Positions 53,561-62,821 of a stretch of DNA of 64,000 bases are shown here, one piece after another. The notes under the pieces are model-generated. The model worked only from the letters and a program-made list of their open reading frames with translations, was not told the origin of the DNA and searched no databases. The DNA is from Erysipelotrichaceae bacterium 66202529. GTDB taxonomy: Bacteria; Bacillota_I; Bacilli_A; Erysipelotrichales; Erysipelotrichaceae. How positions within the stretch are numbered: position 1 is the stretch's first letter; every line of letters starts with the position of its first letter. A program made the translations under genes and the position numbers. The stretch spans positions 124,001-188,000 of the forward strand of contig CP046174.1 in assembly GCA_017161075.1 (NCBI GenBank), read 5' to 3'.

Positions 53561-55048
53561 TTATTGTAGTATACGGATATGATTCGTCAAGTTCTCCTTT
53601 ACAAATCCGAATGAATTTTTCAAATCATAGGTAGTACTGCTTTTCTGAAGCTTACCATCATTTACTGCCCCGTCACTCCGTACCCTGATCCATCCATCCT
53701 CCTGCTTCAGCACTAGCAGAGAAGCAGGCACGCTGTCTATCTTATATAAAACAGTACTCTCTTCTTTTCCTTTATATACAGTGAGCGGCTGTTCACTAAC
53801 CAGGTAGGAAAAGCTTTGATCCTTTCCCTGCATAACCATATCAAAGGTTCGATAAAAATCTGCGGCTTTTTCTCCCCAGTAGGGGTCAGAGGCATAGCGT
53901 ACATTCATACCACCCGCCTTATCTCCAAAGAACCCGCCATGATACAGATCACTCAGCGGATTGAGGTAGCCCTCCTGCAGATATTTCTCTGCATGCATCA
54001 TAATACTCTCTTTTACATTTGCATAGCCGGAAGCGCTTTGGGATGGTGATACATCATACGCCGCATGACCGAACAGATTATTCTTTTCCCGCGCTATAGA
54101 GCTTCTTCCAAAATCACTCTCATTCATCGCCAGACAGAACATCATTACAGCATTCGTGCCATAGCGTTTCTGTGCATCCATAAACCAGGCCCCACTGTTA
54201 TACAAAAGAGATTGTTGAAATGAAGTAAATCCCAGATAATTGTGTACATACCAGTTAATATCCTCTGCTGAATACCGGCTGATGCTTCTGTGTGGCAGAA
54301 ACTGGTAATAATTATAGAAGGCGTTCTTATTAGCAGCGTGTTCATGTGTATCCTTTCGATAATCATCAATCATATCCTCAAAATATCGGTAGAAGTAATG
54401 GCCATCATAGCTGTAATAGGCCTGATCTTTAAGCTGTAGTTCTCCCATGGATAATGTGCTCGCATAACTGCTCTGCGAGATATTGGTTGTAAGCTTATGT
54501 GTTAGAAGTCCGGACTTTGCCGTATAGTGATTGATGGAGGTTACATCGTTTTCATTATAGTAATTATGCAGAGTTACCAGCTCTGTCGCTACCCAGCCAT
54601 CAACACCTGCCTGACGGAAACGAATTTCCTTACCGTCATCGCTGATATCGACAAAGGCGGCATCGTTTCCATAGCATCCGTTTGTATATCCTGTCTCATC
54701 TGTTTGCTCCATACGGTAGGAGGTGTTAAGCGTACAATCCTTGCGCTGAAATTGTACAACGCCGTATCCGATTGCAATCAGCTTGTTATCATAGCGGATT
54801 CCTGCATTTTGTTTCTCACTTCGCTTTGTCTGTGCCAGCATCTCGTCCTTTGCCTGTGCAAGAGAATGATATTCCGCATATTCCTGCTCTCTTCCATCCG
54901 GATACAGAATCATAACTGTATAGGTTCTTCTGGTGGAAAAAAACCATGACAGGATCAATACCAGCAGGGCAATCAGTACACCGCTCGCCAATATGGAGAT
55001 GTAGCGGTTTTGTTTCTTTTTTTTACGTCTGTGCACAGTTTTTTTCAT
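53561..55048 (-). CDS. membrane-anchored N-acetylglucosaminidase (GH73-type)
   Basis: 495 residues. A basic N-terminus (KKTVHRRKKKKQNR), one transmembrane helix (about 15-37), an extended linker domain, then a GH73 glucosaminidase core (LGFTSFQQSLLYNSGAWFMDAQKRYGTNAVMMFCLAMNESDFGRSSIAREKNNLFG, with the catalytic Glu in AMNESDFG) and a C-terminal SH3-like tail. It should cut peptidoglycan glycan strands outside the membrane. ATG 55048 follows GGAGGAATTC; ATG 55060 would overlap that site. Confidence 0.88.
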   Translation of the reverse strand: MKKTVHRRKKKKQNRYISILASGVLIALLVLILSWFFSTRRTYTVMILYPDGREQEYAEYHSLAQAKDEMLAQTKRSEKQNAGIRYDNKLIAIGYGVVQFQRKDCTLNTSYRMEQTDETGYTNGCYGNDAAFVDISDDGKEIRFRQAGVDGWVATELVTLHNYYNENDVTSINHYTAKSGLLTHKLTTNISQSSYASTLSMGELQLKDQAYYSYDGHYFYRYFEDMIDDYRKDTHEHAANKNAFYNYYQFLPHRSISRYSAEDINWYVHNYLGFTSFQQSLLYNSGAWFMDAQKRYGTNAVMMFCLAMNESDFGRSSIAREKNNLFGHAAYDVSPSQSASGYANVKESIMMHAEKYLQEGYLNPLSDLYHGGFFGDKAGGMNVRYASDPYWGEKAADFYRTFDMVMQGKDQSFSYLVSEQPLTVYKGKEESTVLYKIDSVPASLLVLKQEDGWIRVRSDGAVNDGKLQKSSTTYDLKNSFGFVKENLTNHIRILQ

Positions 55049-55155
55049 GAATTCCTCCATTTTCTAACAGTGTATCGTAATTCTTAAAAAAAGGAAAGAA
55101 CTCTTGTAATTCTTAAGAAAAGTTTTATAATGAGGAAAAAGTGAAGGTGATGACG

Positions 55156-56439
55156 ATGCTATGCGAAAAAACATTTTATGATCTGTCTCTTCTTTCCTAT
55201 TTTGATACCTATGCTGTTAATATTCCGGTATCGGATATGATACGGCATATACAGGAGGATGAACAGCTGATACAGGATTACGGACAGTATCCGGATTTTC
55301 AGAATAACATGAAGCTTGTTCGTCAGATTAATCCGGAAGAATATAAAAATATGATGGTAAAGGACTGGTATAACGACAATGCGGACAGCGGTGTTGTATA
55401 TTATACCTTTGAGCTGGAGGATGCATTGATTTTTGCATTCCGCGGCAGTGAAAAGCTGGATGATGTTCATCACAGGACAGGGTGGCAGGACTGGAAGGAT
55501 AATTTCAGAATGTTTCTGAAGGATCCCACTTGGCAGCAGCTTTTAGCACTGCATAGGATTCAGAATACAGATATACAGAAGCCATTTTATATGTGTGGAC
55601 ATTCCAAGGGTGGAAATCTGTCGCTGTACATTGCTTTGACGATGAAAAAAGAATTGCAGGATCAGCTAATCCGGGTTGTCAGCTTTAATGCACCGGGAAT
55701 CACCAAGCCGATTCTTTCCTTATACGAACAGCGCGCAAGAGATCCGGAATTTCTGGATAAGCTGTTGATATTTGAGAATGAAAATGATTGCGTATCCGCC
55801 TTTTTTGAAAATCTGAAGGAGCCGATTTATGTGCGTTCGTGTTATCCCTGTACAAATATGGAGGAGCTTTATCACAATCATAATCTGTACGCGATGGATT
55901 TTCAGGATAATGCCTATATCATGGCGGAAAAGAAAACGGTTATGCCAAAATTCTTCTATCATTTTATCAATGATTTCTTTATGAATCTCAAGGAGGAACG
56001 CGTGGCGAAGGTCGTAGCGAAAATGGATGAGTATTTTGACAGCGGCTGTTCCATGGAGGAGCTGTATAAGCTGATGCTTGTGGATGTTTCCCGCTATGTA
56101 TCCCTGTTTGAGGATATTCCAGAGGAGGAAATGGCAACCATTACCTTGCAGGATTTGATTGACCGCCGTAAGACAAAGCTGATTATGGATAAGGTGAAGG
56201 AGCTGCAGCCAAAGGAAACATTGCAGAAGATGGCAGATTCCGTAATGATATCCTCTCCTGTTGTAAAGCTGAATGAAATTGATATGAAGGAAATCACGCA
56301 GGGACTGATTGACAATTATGAACTGCTGGTGAAGGAAAAAACAAAAGAATTTCATGCTATGATATCTGAAAATAATGAAAAAATCATGCATGCAATTCGT
56401 TCCATTCGCAGCCGTGAAAGTGAGTCACACAAAGATTAG
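55156..56439 (+). CDS. DUF2974-like alpha/beta hydrolase (Mbeg1-type)
   Basis: About 427 residues with a lipase-like fold. The serine elbow is CGHSKGGNLS (Ser at about 161), preceded by ALIFAFRGSEKLDD, both typical of Mbeg1/DUF2974 proteins. The C-terminal half is helical and may be a regulatory or scaffold part. In-frame GTG 55141 and ATG 55150 and 55156 are all possible; GAAGGTGA favours 55156. It is divergent from the glucosaminidase gene. Function unknown, probably a lipase-like enzyme. Confidence 0.8.
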   Translation: MLCEKTFYDLSLLSYFDTYAVNIPVSDMIRHIQEDEQLIQDYGQYPDFQNNMKLVRQINPEEYKNMMVKDWYNDNADSGVVYYTFELEDALIFAFRGSEKLDDVHHRTGWQDWKDNFRMFLKDPTWQQLLALHRIQNTDIQKPFYMCGHSKGGNLSLYIALTMKKELQDQLIRVVSFNAPGITKPILSLYEQRARDPEFLDKLLIFENENDCVSAFFENLKEPIYVRSCYPCTNMEELYHNHNLYAMDFQDNAYIMAEKKTVMPKFFYHFINDFFMNLKEERVAKVVAKMDEYFDSGCSMEELYKLMLVDVSRYVSLFEDIPEEEMATITLQDLIDRRKTKLIMDKVKELQPKETLQKMADSVMISSPVVKLNEIDMKEITQGLIDNYELLVKEKTKEFHAMISENNEKIMHAIRSIRSRESESHKD

Positions 56440-56440
56440 G

Positions 56441-56469
56441 TTGCAAAGTTTCCCTTCCTATAGTATTCT
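56441..56469 (+). promoter_or_regulatory. promoter of the PadR gene
   Basis: TTGCAA, 17-nt spacer, TATTCT. The PadR palindrome covers the -10. Confidence 0.65.
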
Positions 56470-56483
56470 AATTATAGAATACT
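56462..56483. promoter_or_regulatory. PadR-type operator
   Basis: AGTATTCTA and TAGAATACT are a perfect 9-bp inverted repeat separated by ATTA, overlapping the -10 of the PadR gene. This is the expected layout for PadR autorepression. Confidence 0.7.
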
Positions 56484-56507
56484 GCAAATATAGAAAGAAG
56501 GGTACCT

Positions 56508-57059
56508 ATGCCGCTGAAACATGCGATTCTGGGTCTGTTGAACTATGCGGAAATGACCGGTTATGATATTGACCGTTATTTCAAATCAAGCATTGCCTTT
56601 TTCTGGCATGCGCAGACATCACAGATATACAAGGAGCTGAACACCTGTACAAAGCATAACTGGGTGGACAGTGAGATTGTTTACCAAAGTGATAAACCGA
56701 ATAAGAAGGTTTTTCACATTACCGAGGAGGGCAGACTGGAGCTTCACCGCTGGCTGGCCGATGCGGATCTTGAGGATATCATGAAGTACAAGAATCCACT
56801 GCTGATTAAAATTTTCTTTTCCAGTAATATTGATATTGATCAGACGATGCGACTGCTGGAAAAATACATTCGGGAGTGCTCTGACATTATTGATAAAATG
56901 AATGATGATTTGAATACGATACCGGAATTTGAAGCACAGATTCACAAGGATAATGAATCCTTTTACTGGGGTATGACGATGACCTATGGTTTTATGTATT
57001 ATCAGAATGAAATCAAATGGGCAAATTGGTGTATCGATAAGCTGAAGGAAAAAATATAA
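56508..57059 (+). CDS. PadR family transcriptional regulator
   Basis: 183 residues: an N-terminal winged helix (LKHAILGLLNYAEMTGYDIDRYFKSSIAFFWHAQTSQIYKELN, with KVFHITEEGRLELHRWL wing) and a C-terminal helical dimerisation domain (PadR/Vir_act type) of about 90 residues. GAAAGAAGGG precedes ATG 56508. The palindrome on its promoter implies autoregulation. Its target besides itself is not visible; the next gene, a small protein, is about 130 bp away. Confidence 0.88.
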   Translation: MPLKHAILGLLNYAEMTGYDIDRYFKSSIAFFWHAQTSQIYKELNTCTKHNWVDSEIVYQSDKPNKKVFHITEEGRLELHRWLADADLEDIMKYKNPLLIKIFFSSNIDIDQTMRLLEKYIRECSDIIDKMNDDLNTIPEFEAQIHKDNESFYWGMTMTYGFMYYQNEIKWANWCIDKLKEKI

Positions 57060-57187
57060 TGAAAGCATATTCACAGGAATTGTAAGTGCATGTCTAAATT
57101 TTCATGTAAGCTTGTGATTATCTATAGAAACATGATATAATGGGGTCGAATAAGCATCATATCCTAGAACAGAAGGGAGAGACATCT

Positions 57188-57481
57188 ATGGAAAAACTGA
57201 CGATACAGGATTATCTTAACTGTTTACAGGCAAAGAAGCAGGAGGCTCATGACAAGCAGTGGCTGTACATCGAAGTGAATGCCAAGGATTTGCTGGAGGA
57301 ATGTGAACCGGGTGTAAGAAATCAGAATGTATGCTGCAAGGCTATGCTTGATGCCATGCTTGAGGGTGACGGCTTTATTGTAGAACCGAAAAACAAGAGC
57401 AAATGTGCAGCTAGTCTGACCATCCGTTATTATGTGGATAATCTGAGTCCGGAGCGAAGAAAGTATACAGAAGTAAATTAG
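57188..57481 (+). CDS. small conserved protein of unknown function
   Basis: 97 residues, cytosolic, ending in LTIRYYVDNLSPERRKY, a conserved-looking tail. Two Cys pairs lie at CEPGVRNQNVCC. I do not recognise a named family. ATG 57188 follows GAAGGGAGAGA. It is followed directly by its own terminator. Confidence 0.65.
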   Translation: MEKLTIQDYLNCLQAKKQEAHDKQWLYIEVNAKDLLEECEPGVRNQNVCCKAMLDAMLEGDGFIVEPKNKSKCAASLTIRYYVDNLSPERRKYTEVN

Positions 57482-57493
57482 GAATGTAATAGG

Positions 57494-57536
57494 AAAAGGA
57501 TGTAACGTTGAGCTTTTCAAACGCTGCATCCTTTTT
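57494..57536 (+). terminator. terminator of the small conserved gene
   Basis: AAAAGGATG pairs with CATCCTTTTT across an inner CGTT/AACG-type helix, followed by T5. Confidence 0.8.
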
Positions 57537-57616
57537 GTATATTGTGTCGAATACGTCGATTCCCCGGGAAATGATTGCTCAATGGTGAAAGCACTTCAAT
57601 CGCTATGCATATAAAT

Positions 57617-57662
57617 GTAAGTCACTTTTTTCGCTGTGCACTTCATCGTAAGTCACTTTTTT
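57617..57662. repeat. 15-bp direct repeat GTAAGTCACTTTTTT
   Basis: Exact copies at 57617-57631 and 57648-57662, 31 bp apart. They are part of a gene-free stretch (57537-58392) that otherwise shows only the 59-bp tandem repeat and the Ula-type operon promoter. Short frames on either strand in this stretch lack ribosome sites and are not supported. Confidence 0.7.
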
Positions 57663-57963
57663 GAAGACTGAGAATGGCTTTTGCGGTACAGAGAAACCCA
57701 GAAGCCTTTATGCTTTCAGCCTGATGGATATCTGAAAAACCACAGTAAGGTACAGCTGTATAACTGTGAATTTCCTGTACAGAATATTGCAAGGTTATCC
57801 TTCCTCTTTGCTTGCATAAGGAAACGTACATCATCACCTGCAAAGTTATGAAGGGACCTATTTTAATTCTTCCTCTGTTCTTTTTAAAGCCCGTTTTTTC
57901 CTGTCAGGACTATGACTCTCACTTAAAAGCTCTTAATAAAAACAATCACATAGAAAATTTTCC

Positions 57964-58075
57964 TTTTCCCTTATTATGCAAGGGTATAGCTTTCCACTTC
58001 CTAAAAGATATTGGAAAAGCCCATTTCTCTTATTATGCAAGGATACGGTTTTCCATTTCCTAAAAGATATTGGAA
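57964..58075. repeat. 59-bp imperfect tandem repeat
   Basis: The unit around CTTATTATGCAAGG ... CCTAAAAGATATTGGAA occurs twice, at about 57964-58016 and 58024-58075, with a period of 59 bp and few differences. Each unit can fold a TTTCCA/TGGAAA hairpin. Confidence 0.75.
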
Positions 58076-58324
58076 GACCATTATACATATGAACTGTAGT
58101 CTCAATTTTATGAATTTCAGCTTCCTTTTACGGCATCATATTCATTTATTTTCATCCCATAATATCAGGGTATTTTTTACCTGCGTTCAGATTTTGTGTA
58201 TTATGAAAACAAAAATAATACTTTACAAACACCGGGATAAATGCTTATAAAACCCTTTAAACAAAGGCTTTTCAAGAGTTCATAAGTTGTTAAGGGACAA
58301 AACAAAAGTTGAACTTAAATACGA

Positions 58325-58353
58325 TTGAAATGTTTTGAAATCTCTTTTATTAT
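58325..58353 (+). promoter_or_regulatory. promoter of the Ula-type PTS operon
   Basis: TTGAAA, 17-nt spacer, TATTAT. The palindrome AAGTT-G-AACTT lies 9 bp upstream at 58306-58316 and may be an operator. Confidence 0.6.
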
Positions 58354-58392
58354 CTAGGTGTAAAGCAAACAGGAAAACATGAAGGAGGTGAC

Positions 58393-58836
58393 ATGATGCT
58401 GAAAGATCTGACAAATGAAAGGCTGATCCGGTTAAACATTGAAGCCGCTGACTGGGAAGAAGCAATCCGCAAATCCGCGCAGCCGCTGATAGACGAACAC
58501 AAGGTCAAGCAATCCTATGTGGATGATATGATTACAGGGGTAAAAGAAAACGGCCCTTATATCGTTCTTACCAAGCATGTTGCACTTCCGCATGCCAGAC
58601 CGGAGTCAGGAGCACTGGAAAGTGCCATTGGTATTGCGACTTTGAAAACGCCGGTTGTCTTCGGAAATGAGGCAAACGATCCTGTGAAATATCTGTTTTG
58701 TCTCAGTGCAAAGGATAACATGGAGCATTTGAATGCACTGGCTGAGCTGGCGGGAATGTTTGAGGATGCACAATTCTACAGGCTCCTGGAACAGGCAGAG
58801 AGCGCAAAGGAAATTATGGAATACATCAGTAAATAG
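58393..58836 (+). CDS. PTS ascorbate/fructose-type EIIA (UlaC-like)
   Basis: 147-residue IIA with active His67 in VALPHARPE, the UlaC/galactitol-type motif. AAGGAGGTGAC precedes ATG 58393. It is the first gene of an operon with UlaB- and UlaA-like proteins and three aldolases. The sugar is unknown; the Ula family also takes sugar-acid-like substrates other than ascorbate. Confidence 0.9.
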   Translation: MMLKDLTNERLIRLNIEAADWEEAIRKSAQPLIDEHKVKQSYVDDMITGVKENGPYIVLTKHVALPHARPESGALESAIGIATLKTPVVFGNEANDPVKYLFCLSAKDNMEHLNALAELAGMFEDAQFYRLLEQAESAKEIMEYISK

Positions 58837-58854
58837 AAAAAGGAGGATACTGAT

Positions 58855-59130
58855 ATGTACAAAGCATTAGTATGTTGCCGTGCAGGCATGGGATCCAGTA
58901 TGCTGTTGAAAATCAAGGCGGATCAGGTTATCAGCGAAAACGGCTATCCAATCCAGACCGAGCATGGGAATCTGGATTCCCTGAATGGGTTTACCGGGGA
59001 TCTTGTTATCACGATGGATGATCTGGCAGACGAATTAAAGGACAAGGTTCCTTATGCACTGGGGATTCGCAATATCATGGACAAGGTGGAAATGAAATCC
59101 AAAATGGAAGAATTTCTTGCCACAAAATAG
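58855..59130 (+). CDS. PTS ascorbate-family EIIB (UlaB-like)
   Basis: 91 residues with phosphocysteine Cys8 in VCCRAGMGSSMLLKIK, the CxxGxGSS pattern of UlaB proteins. AAAAGGAGG precedes the ATG. It hands phosphate to the sugar on the UlaA-like channel encoded next. Confidence 0.9.
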   Translation: MYKALVCCRAGMGSSMLLKIKADQVISENGYPIQTEHGNLDSLNGFTGDLVITMDDLADELKDKVPYALGIRNIMDKVEMKSKMEEFLATK

Positions 59131-59177
59131 GGAATAACAAGGGAATGTATAAAAAATAACTAAAGGAGAGAAAACAT

Positions 59178-60467
59178 ATGTTAGATGCGATTTTAGCGCA
59201 ATCACGAAATACCGCATTGATTATGGGGCTGATTGCGATGATTGGTCTGCTGCTGCAGAAAAAGCACGCGACGGACGTTATCAGCGGTACGATGAAAACA
59301 GTTATCGGATTTATGGTATTCAACATTGGATCCACTGCAATGTCAGGGGTTGTACAGACATTTACAGATTTATTCAATGTAGCGTTTGGAATTGAAGGAG
59401 TTACTACACAGGTAGAGGTCGCAACCGGTCTTGCACTGAATACTTATGGTACAGAGGTGGCCCTGGTTATGCTGCTGGGCTTCGTTGTCAATTTGATCGT
59501 TGCCAAATTCACAAGATTTAAGGCAATCTTCCTTACCGGACAGCACTTTCTGTACTTTGCATGTGTCATCGCACTGATCTTTATTGCCAACGGTCTGCCG
59601 ATGCCACTTACGGTAATTGCCGGTGGTATTCTGCTTGGCTTCTGCGGTGCAGCACTGCCATCCTTCTGTCAGCCGTTTATGAATAAAATTACGGGTGCTG
59701 ACAACCTGGCTATGGGGCACTTTAACTGTATTGGTTATGCATTTGCCGGATATGTAGGGAAATTATTCGGTAAGATGGGAAAAAGCACAGAGGAAAAGAA
59801 GGATGCCAGCACAGTCAATATGCCGAAATTCTTTGAATTATTCCGTGACTTTATCTTCTCAGTAGCATTGTTCATGGTGGTATTGTTCTATGTGGCTGTA
59901 ATTGCCTGTGTGGTAAACGGTCATATGGATGTCGTTCTTGAAAAAGCAGGAAATGATATCTGGTTTATTTATCCGTTCCTGCAGGGTCTGCAGTTTGCGG
60001 CAGGTATGAGCGTTCTGATTTATGGTGTTCGTCAGTTTATCGCAGAAATCACTGCAGCGTTTGTTGCAATTTCAGAGAAATATATTCCAAACTCCAAACC
60101 GGCAGTTGACTGTCCGGCAATCTTCCCATTCGCTCCGACTGCTGTCCTGATTGGTTTTGTGGGTGCATTCGTCGGCGGTCTTGCGGCAATGGCAATCATG
60201 ATTGCATGCAACAGCAGTGTCATTATGATTCCGGCAGCCGGTATCTGTTTCTTCTCAGGAGGTACCTGCGGTATCTTCGGTAATGCCTATGGCGGCTGGA
60301 AGGGCGCATTGGTTGGTTCCTTCATCGTTGGTATGGCATTAACCGGTCTGCCACTGATTCTGTATCCTGCATTCGCAGGTCTGGGAATTTCCGGAGCATC
60401 CTTCCCGAATGTCGATTACAATATTATCGGAGCATTCCTGAACTGGATTCTGGGAATCTTCGCCTGA
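59178..60467 (+). CDS. PTS ascorbate-family EIIC (UlaA-like)
   Basis: 429-residue integral membrane channel of the UlaA/SgaT type, with the characteristic LIMGLIAMIGLLLQKKHATDVISGTMKTVIGFMVF N-terminus, ALNTYGTEVALVMLLGF and FIAEITAAFVAISEKYIPNSKPAVDCP. AAAGGAGA precedes ATG 59178. Unlike canonical ula operons, no UlaG, UlaD, UlaE or UlaF homologue follows, so the substrate is probably not ascorbate. Confidence 0.92.
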   Translation: MLDAILAQSRNTALIMGLIAMIGLLLQKKHATDVISGTMKTVIGFMVFNIGSTAMSGVVQTFTDLFNVAFGIEGVTTQVEVATGLALNTYGTEVALVMLLGFVVNLIVAKFTRFKAIFLTGQHFLYFACVIALIFIANGLPMPLTVIAGGILLGFCGAALPSFCQPFMNKITGADNLAMGHFNCIGYAFAGYVGKLFGKMGKSTEEKKDASTVNMPKFFELFRDFIFSVALFMVVLFYVAVIACVVNGHMDVVLEKAGNDIWFIYPFLQGLQFAAGMSVLIYGVRQFIAEITAAFVAISEKYIPNSKPAVDCPAIFPFAPTAVLIGFVGAFVGGLAAMAIMIACNSSVIMIPAAGICFFSGGTCGIFGNAYGGWKGALVGSFIVGMALTGLPLILYPAFAGLGISGASFPNVDYNIIGAFLNWILGIFA

Positions 60468-60479
60468 TTTGCATAAACA

Positions 60480-60513
60480 GGGCAGGGATGGAAGTCCTTG
60501 TCCTGCTTTTTAA
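60480..60513 (+). terminator. possible attenuating terminator inside the Ula-type operon
   Basis: GCAGG pairs with CCTGC (15-nt loop), followed by TTTTT. It is between the IIC stop and the aldolase, so it may only lower expression of the downstream enzymes. Confidence 0.45.
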
Positions 60514-60527
60514 AAGAGGTAAATGCT

Positions 60528-61322
60528 ATGGGATTAAAACAACTGATAGAAAAGCAGAAAGCAAAAGGCGTTCTGGTAAAGACGATGGCAAATCCGTCTA
60601 TGGTCATTATGGCAAAGGATTGCGGTATGGATTTTATCTTCTATGACTGTGAGCATGGTGTAATGTCCTATGAACAGCTCCATGATGTGATGGTACTTGG
60701 CAATATGCAGGGCTTTCCCTCCATCGTCCGAATTGCTCAACTGTCCAGAGCGGATGTATCCAAAATCCTTGATTATGGTGCAGCTGGTGTTATGGTTCCT
60801 ATGGTGGAAACAGCAGAGCAGGCACGACAGCTTGTTCAGTGGAGCAAATATCCGCCACTTGGAAAGCGCAGCTATTCCGGTGGAGCGAATACGCACTATG
60901 CCCCTGGCGGTCATCATGAACAGCATATGAGAGAGCTGAATGAAAATGTAATGAGTATTGTTCAGATTGAAACCAGACAGGGTGTGGAACGCATTAAAGA
61001 AATACTGGATGTGAAGGGCATTGACGGTGTACTCATCGGCCCCTGTGACCTGGCGATTTCTCTTGGCTGGCCGGATGATCTCATGCGTACAGAGGAGCAG
61101 GATATGATCCGATGTGTCGCAAAGGCATGTAGGGAGCGAAAGCTTGCCTTCGGAATTATTGGTAGCATGGCAATGCAGGAGGCTTTTCAAGAGTACAGTA
61201 ATATGCTTGTTTCAGCGATTGATACCTCACTCATGAGAGATGGCTTGAAGCAGGCAGTGGAAGAATATAAGAAACTGGAAAGGAAGGAATACGATGGCAG
61301 TAGAAAAAGAACAGATTCGTGA
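60528..61322 (+). CDS. HpcH/HpaI family aldolase
   Basis: 264-residue class II pyruvate aldolase of the HpaI/GarL family, cleaving a 2-keto-3-deoxy acid (or macrophomate-type substrate) to pyruvate plus an aldehyde. The catalytic His43 in YDCEHG and metal ligands in VQIETRQG (Glu) and IGPCDLAISLG (Asp) are present, with the Arg in VRIA. It overlaps the next gene by 29 bp. It is one of three aldolase families in this operon. Confidence 0.88.
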   Translation: MGLKQLIEKQKAKGVLVKTMANPSMVIMAKDCGMDFIFYDCEHGVMSYEQLHDVMVLGNMQGFPSIVRIAQLSRADVSKILDYGAAGVMVPMVETAEQARQLVQWSKYPPLGKRSYSGGANTHYAPGGHHEQHMRELNENVMSIVQIETRQGVERIKEILDVKGIDGVLIGPCDLAISLGWPDDLMRTEEQDMIRCVAKACRERKLAFGIIGSMAMQEAFQEYSNMLVSAIDTSLMRDGLKQAVEEYKKLERKEYDGSRKRTDS

Positions 61323-61908
61323 GTTCCTGGATATTGAATCCAGCGAGCTGAAAAACTTTATAGACGGTATAGATACAGAGGCACTGGTTGCCGCAAGAGA
61401 GCTGATTCTGAATGCGGAGAAAAACCGAAACCGTGTGCATGTGACAGGAATTGGAAAACCGGGACATGTGGCCGGATATGCGGCATCATTATTATCCTCC
61501 ACGGGAACACCTACGTATGAGCTGCATGGTACAGAGGCTGTTCACGGCAGTGCCGGACAGGTGCTTCCGGGGGATGTTGTCATTGCCATTTCCAACAGCG
61601 GAGAAACAACAGAGCTGAAAGCAACCGTGGAAACATTGAAAAACAATGGTGCAAGACTGATCGCGTTAACCGGAAAAGCGGATTCCTGGCTGGCTAAACA
61701 GGGAGATGTAACGCTGATTGCCGGTGTGAAGCAGGAGGGAGATCCGATGAATAAGCCTCCTAGAGCATCCATATTGGCAGAAATGGTTATGCTGCAGAGT
61801 CTGAGCATTTTATTGCAGAATGCGAAAAATCTGACACCGCAGCAGTATGTAAAATGGCATCCGGGAGGAAGTCTTGGAGCCAGCATTAAGAATAGCGAGG
61901 ATAGATAA
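61294..61908 (+). CDS. SIS-domain phosphosugar isomerase (KdsD/GutQ-like, no CBS domains)
   Basis: 204 residues made of one SIS domain: VHVTGIGKPGHVAGYAASLLSSTGTP (about 48-73), ISNSGETTELKATV, ALTGKADSWLAKQGDV, and a C-terminal KWHPGGSLGAS that matches KWHPGG of arabinose-5-phosphate isomerases. CBS domains normally following in KdsD are missing. It probably isomerises the aldose/ketose phosphate made by the PTS before aldol cleavage. Start ATG 61294 lies inside the preceding gene. Confidence 0.85.
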   Translation: MAVEKEQIREFLDIESSELKNFIDGIDTEALVAARELILNAEKNRNRVHVTGIGKPGHVAGYAASLLSSTGTPTYELHGTEAVHGSAGQVLPGDVVIAISNSGETTELKATVETLKNNGARLIALTGKADSWLAKQGDVTLIAGVKQEGDPMNKPPRASILAEMVMLQSLSILLQNAKNLTPQQYVKWHPGGSLGASIKNSEDR

Positions 61909-62799
61909 ATGAAATTTGAAGGTATTATAACTCCAATCATCACACCGTTTCACCGTGATGAGGAACAGCATATCAATTATGAGGCAACAAAGCAACTCAT
62001 CGATCATCTGATCGCAAAGGGTGTAAAGGGAATCTTCATCCTGGGAAGCAATGGAGAGTTTCATGTAATCGATGAAGCAGAAAAAATAGAGTTCGCAGAA
62101 AAGGTGATTGCCATGGTAGACCACCGCGTCCCGGTATATGTGGGAACGGGGGCATGCAGTACCAGGGAAACCATACGTCTGTCCAAGAAAATGGAGAAGC
62201 TGGGTGCGGATGCATTAAGTGTGATCACACCATATTTCCTGACACCAACAGAGGAAGAGCTGGTACAGCATTTTACAGCGGTAGCGGAAAGTGTGAATAT
62301 ACCGATTATATTGTATAACATACCAAAGGCAACAGGCTGTAATTTAAGTGCAGCGGTCGTAAGCCGTCTGGCAGAGGTAAAGAATATCCGTGGAATCAAG
62401 GACAGCAGCGGACAGGAAGAAAATCTGAAGGCATATGCAGAAATCGCAAAGCGTGATGATTTCGACTTACTGATTGGTTCGGATTCCAAGATCAGCTATG
62501 GTTATGCTCTGGGGGCAAGTGGAGCAGTGACAGGAACCTCCAATGTAATCACCGAGGTATTGGTGGAGCTGGACAAGGCTCTGCGTAGTGGGGAACAGGA
62601 AAAAGCAGAGGCACTGCAGAAGGACATCGATGTATTGCGTGGTGTATTGAAGCTGGGAACTGTACCGGTTGTTATGAAGCGTGCAGCAGAGCTGGCAGGA
62701 ATCACACAGGCAGGGCCGGCAAGAAAGCCGGTGCTGGAATGCAGTGCACAGGATGATGAAAAAATCAAAGAGATGCTGAAGCATTATCACCTTATTTAA
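61909..62799 (+). CDS. DapA/NAL superfamily aldolase
   Basis: 296-residue class I aldolase of the dihydrodipicolinate synthase / N-acetylneuraminate lyase family. Schiff-base Lys164 lies in RGIKDSSG, catalytic Tyr136 in LYNIPKATG, and the substrate loop reads GSNGE (46-50), neither the GTTGE of true DapA nor the GSTGE of NanA. That argues for a 2-keto-3-deoxy-acid lyase rather than lysine biosynthesis. It starts directly after the SIS gene stop. Confidence 0.87.
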   Translation: MKFEGIITPIITPFHRDEEQHINYEATKQLIDHLIAKGVKGIFILGSNGEFHVIDEAEKIEFAEKVIAMVDHRVPVYVGTGACSTRETIRLSKKMEKLGADALSVITPYFLTPTEEELVQHFTAVAESVNIPIILYNIPKATGCNLSAAVVSRLAEVKNIRGIKDSSGQEENLKAYAEIAKRDDFDLLIGSDSKISYGYALGASGAVTGTSNVITEVLVELDKALRSGEQEKAEALQKDIDVLRGVLKLGTVPVVMKRAAELAGITQAGPARKPVLECSAQDDEKIKEMLKHYHLI

Positions 62800-62821
62800 C
62801 AACTTAGAGAGGATGATGGAT

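Noticed and set aside
57964..58075. Possible CRISPR array
   Set aside because: Only two units with nearly identical content over the full 59-bp period, so there is no repeat-spacer alternation; no cas genes are nearby.
57643..58250. Several short frames on both strands in the repeat-bearing stretch
   Set aside because: They run through the direct repeats, lack ribosome sites and look like random AT-rich translation.
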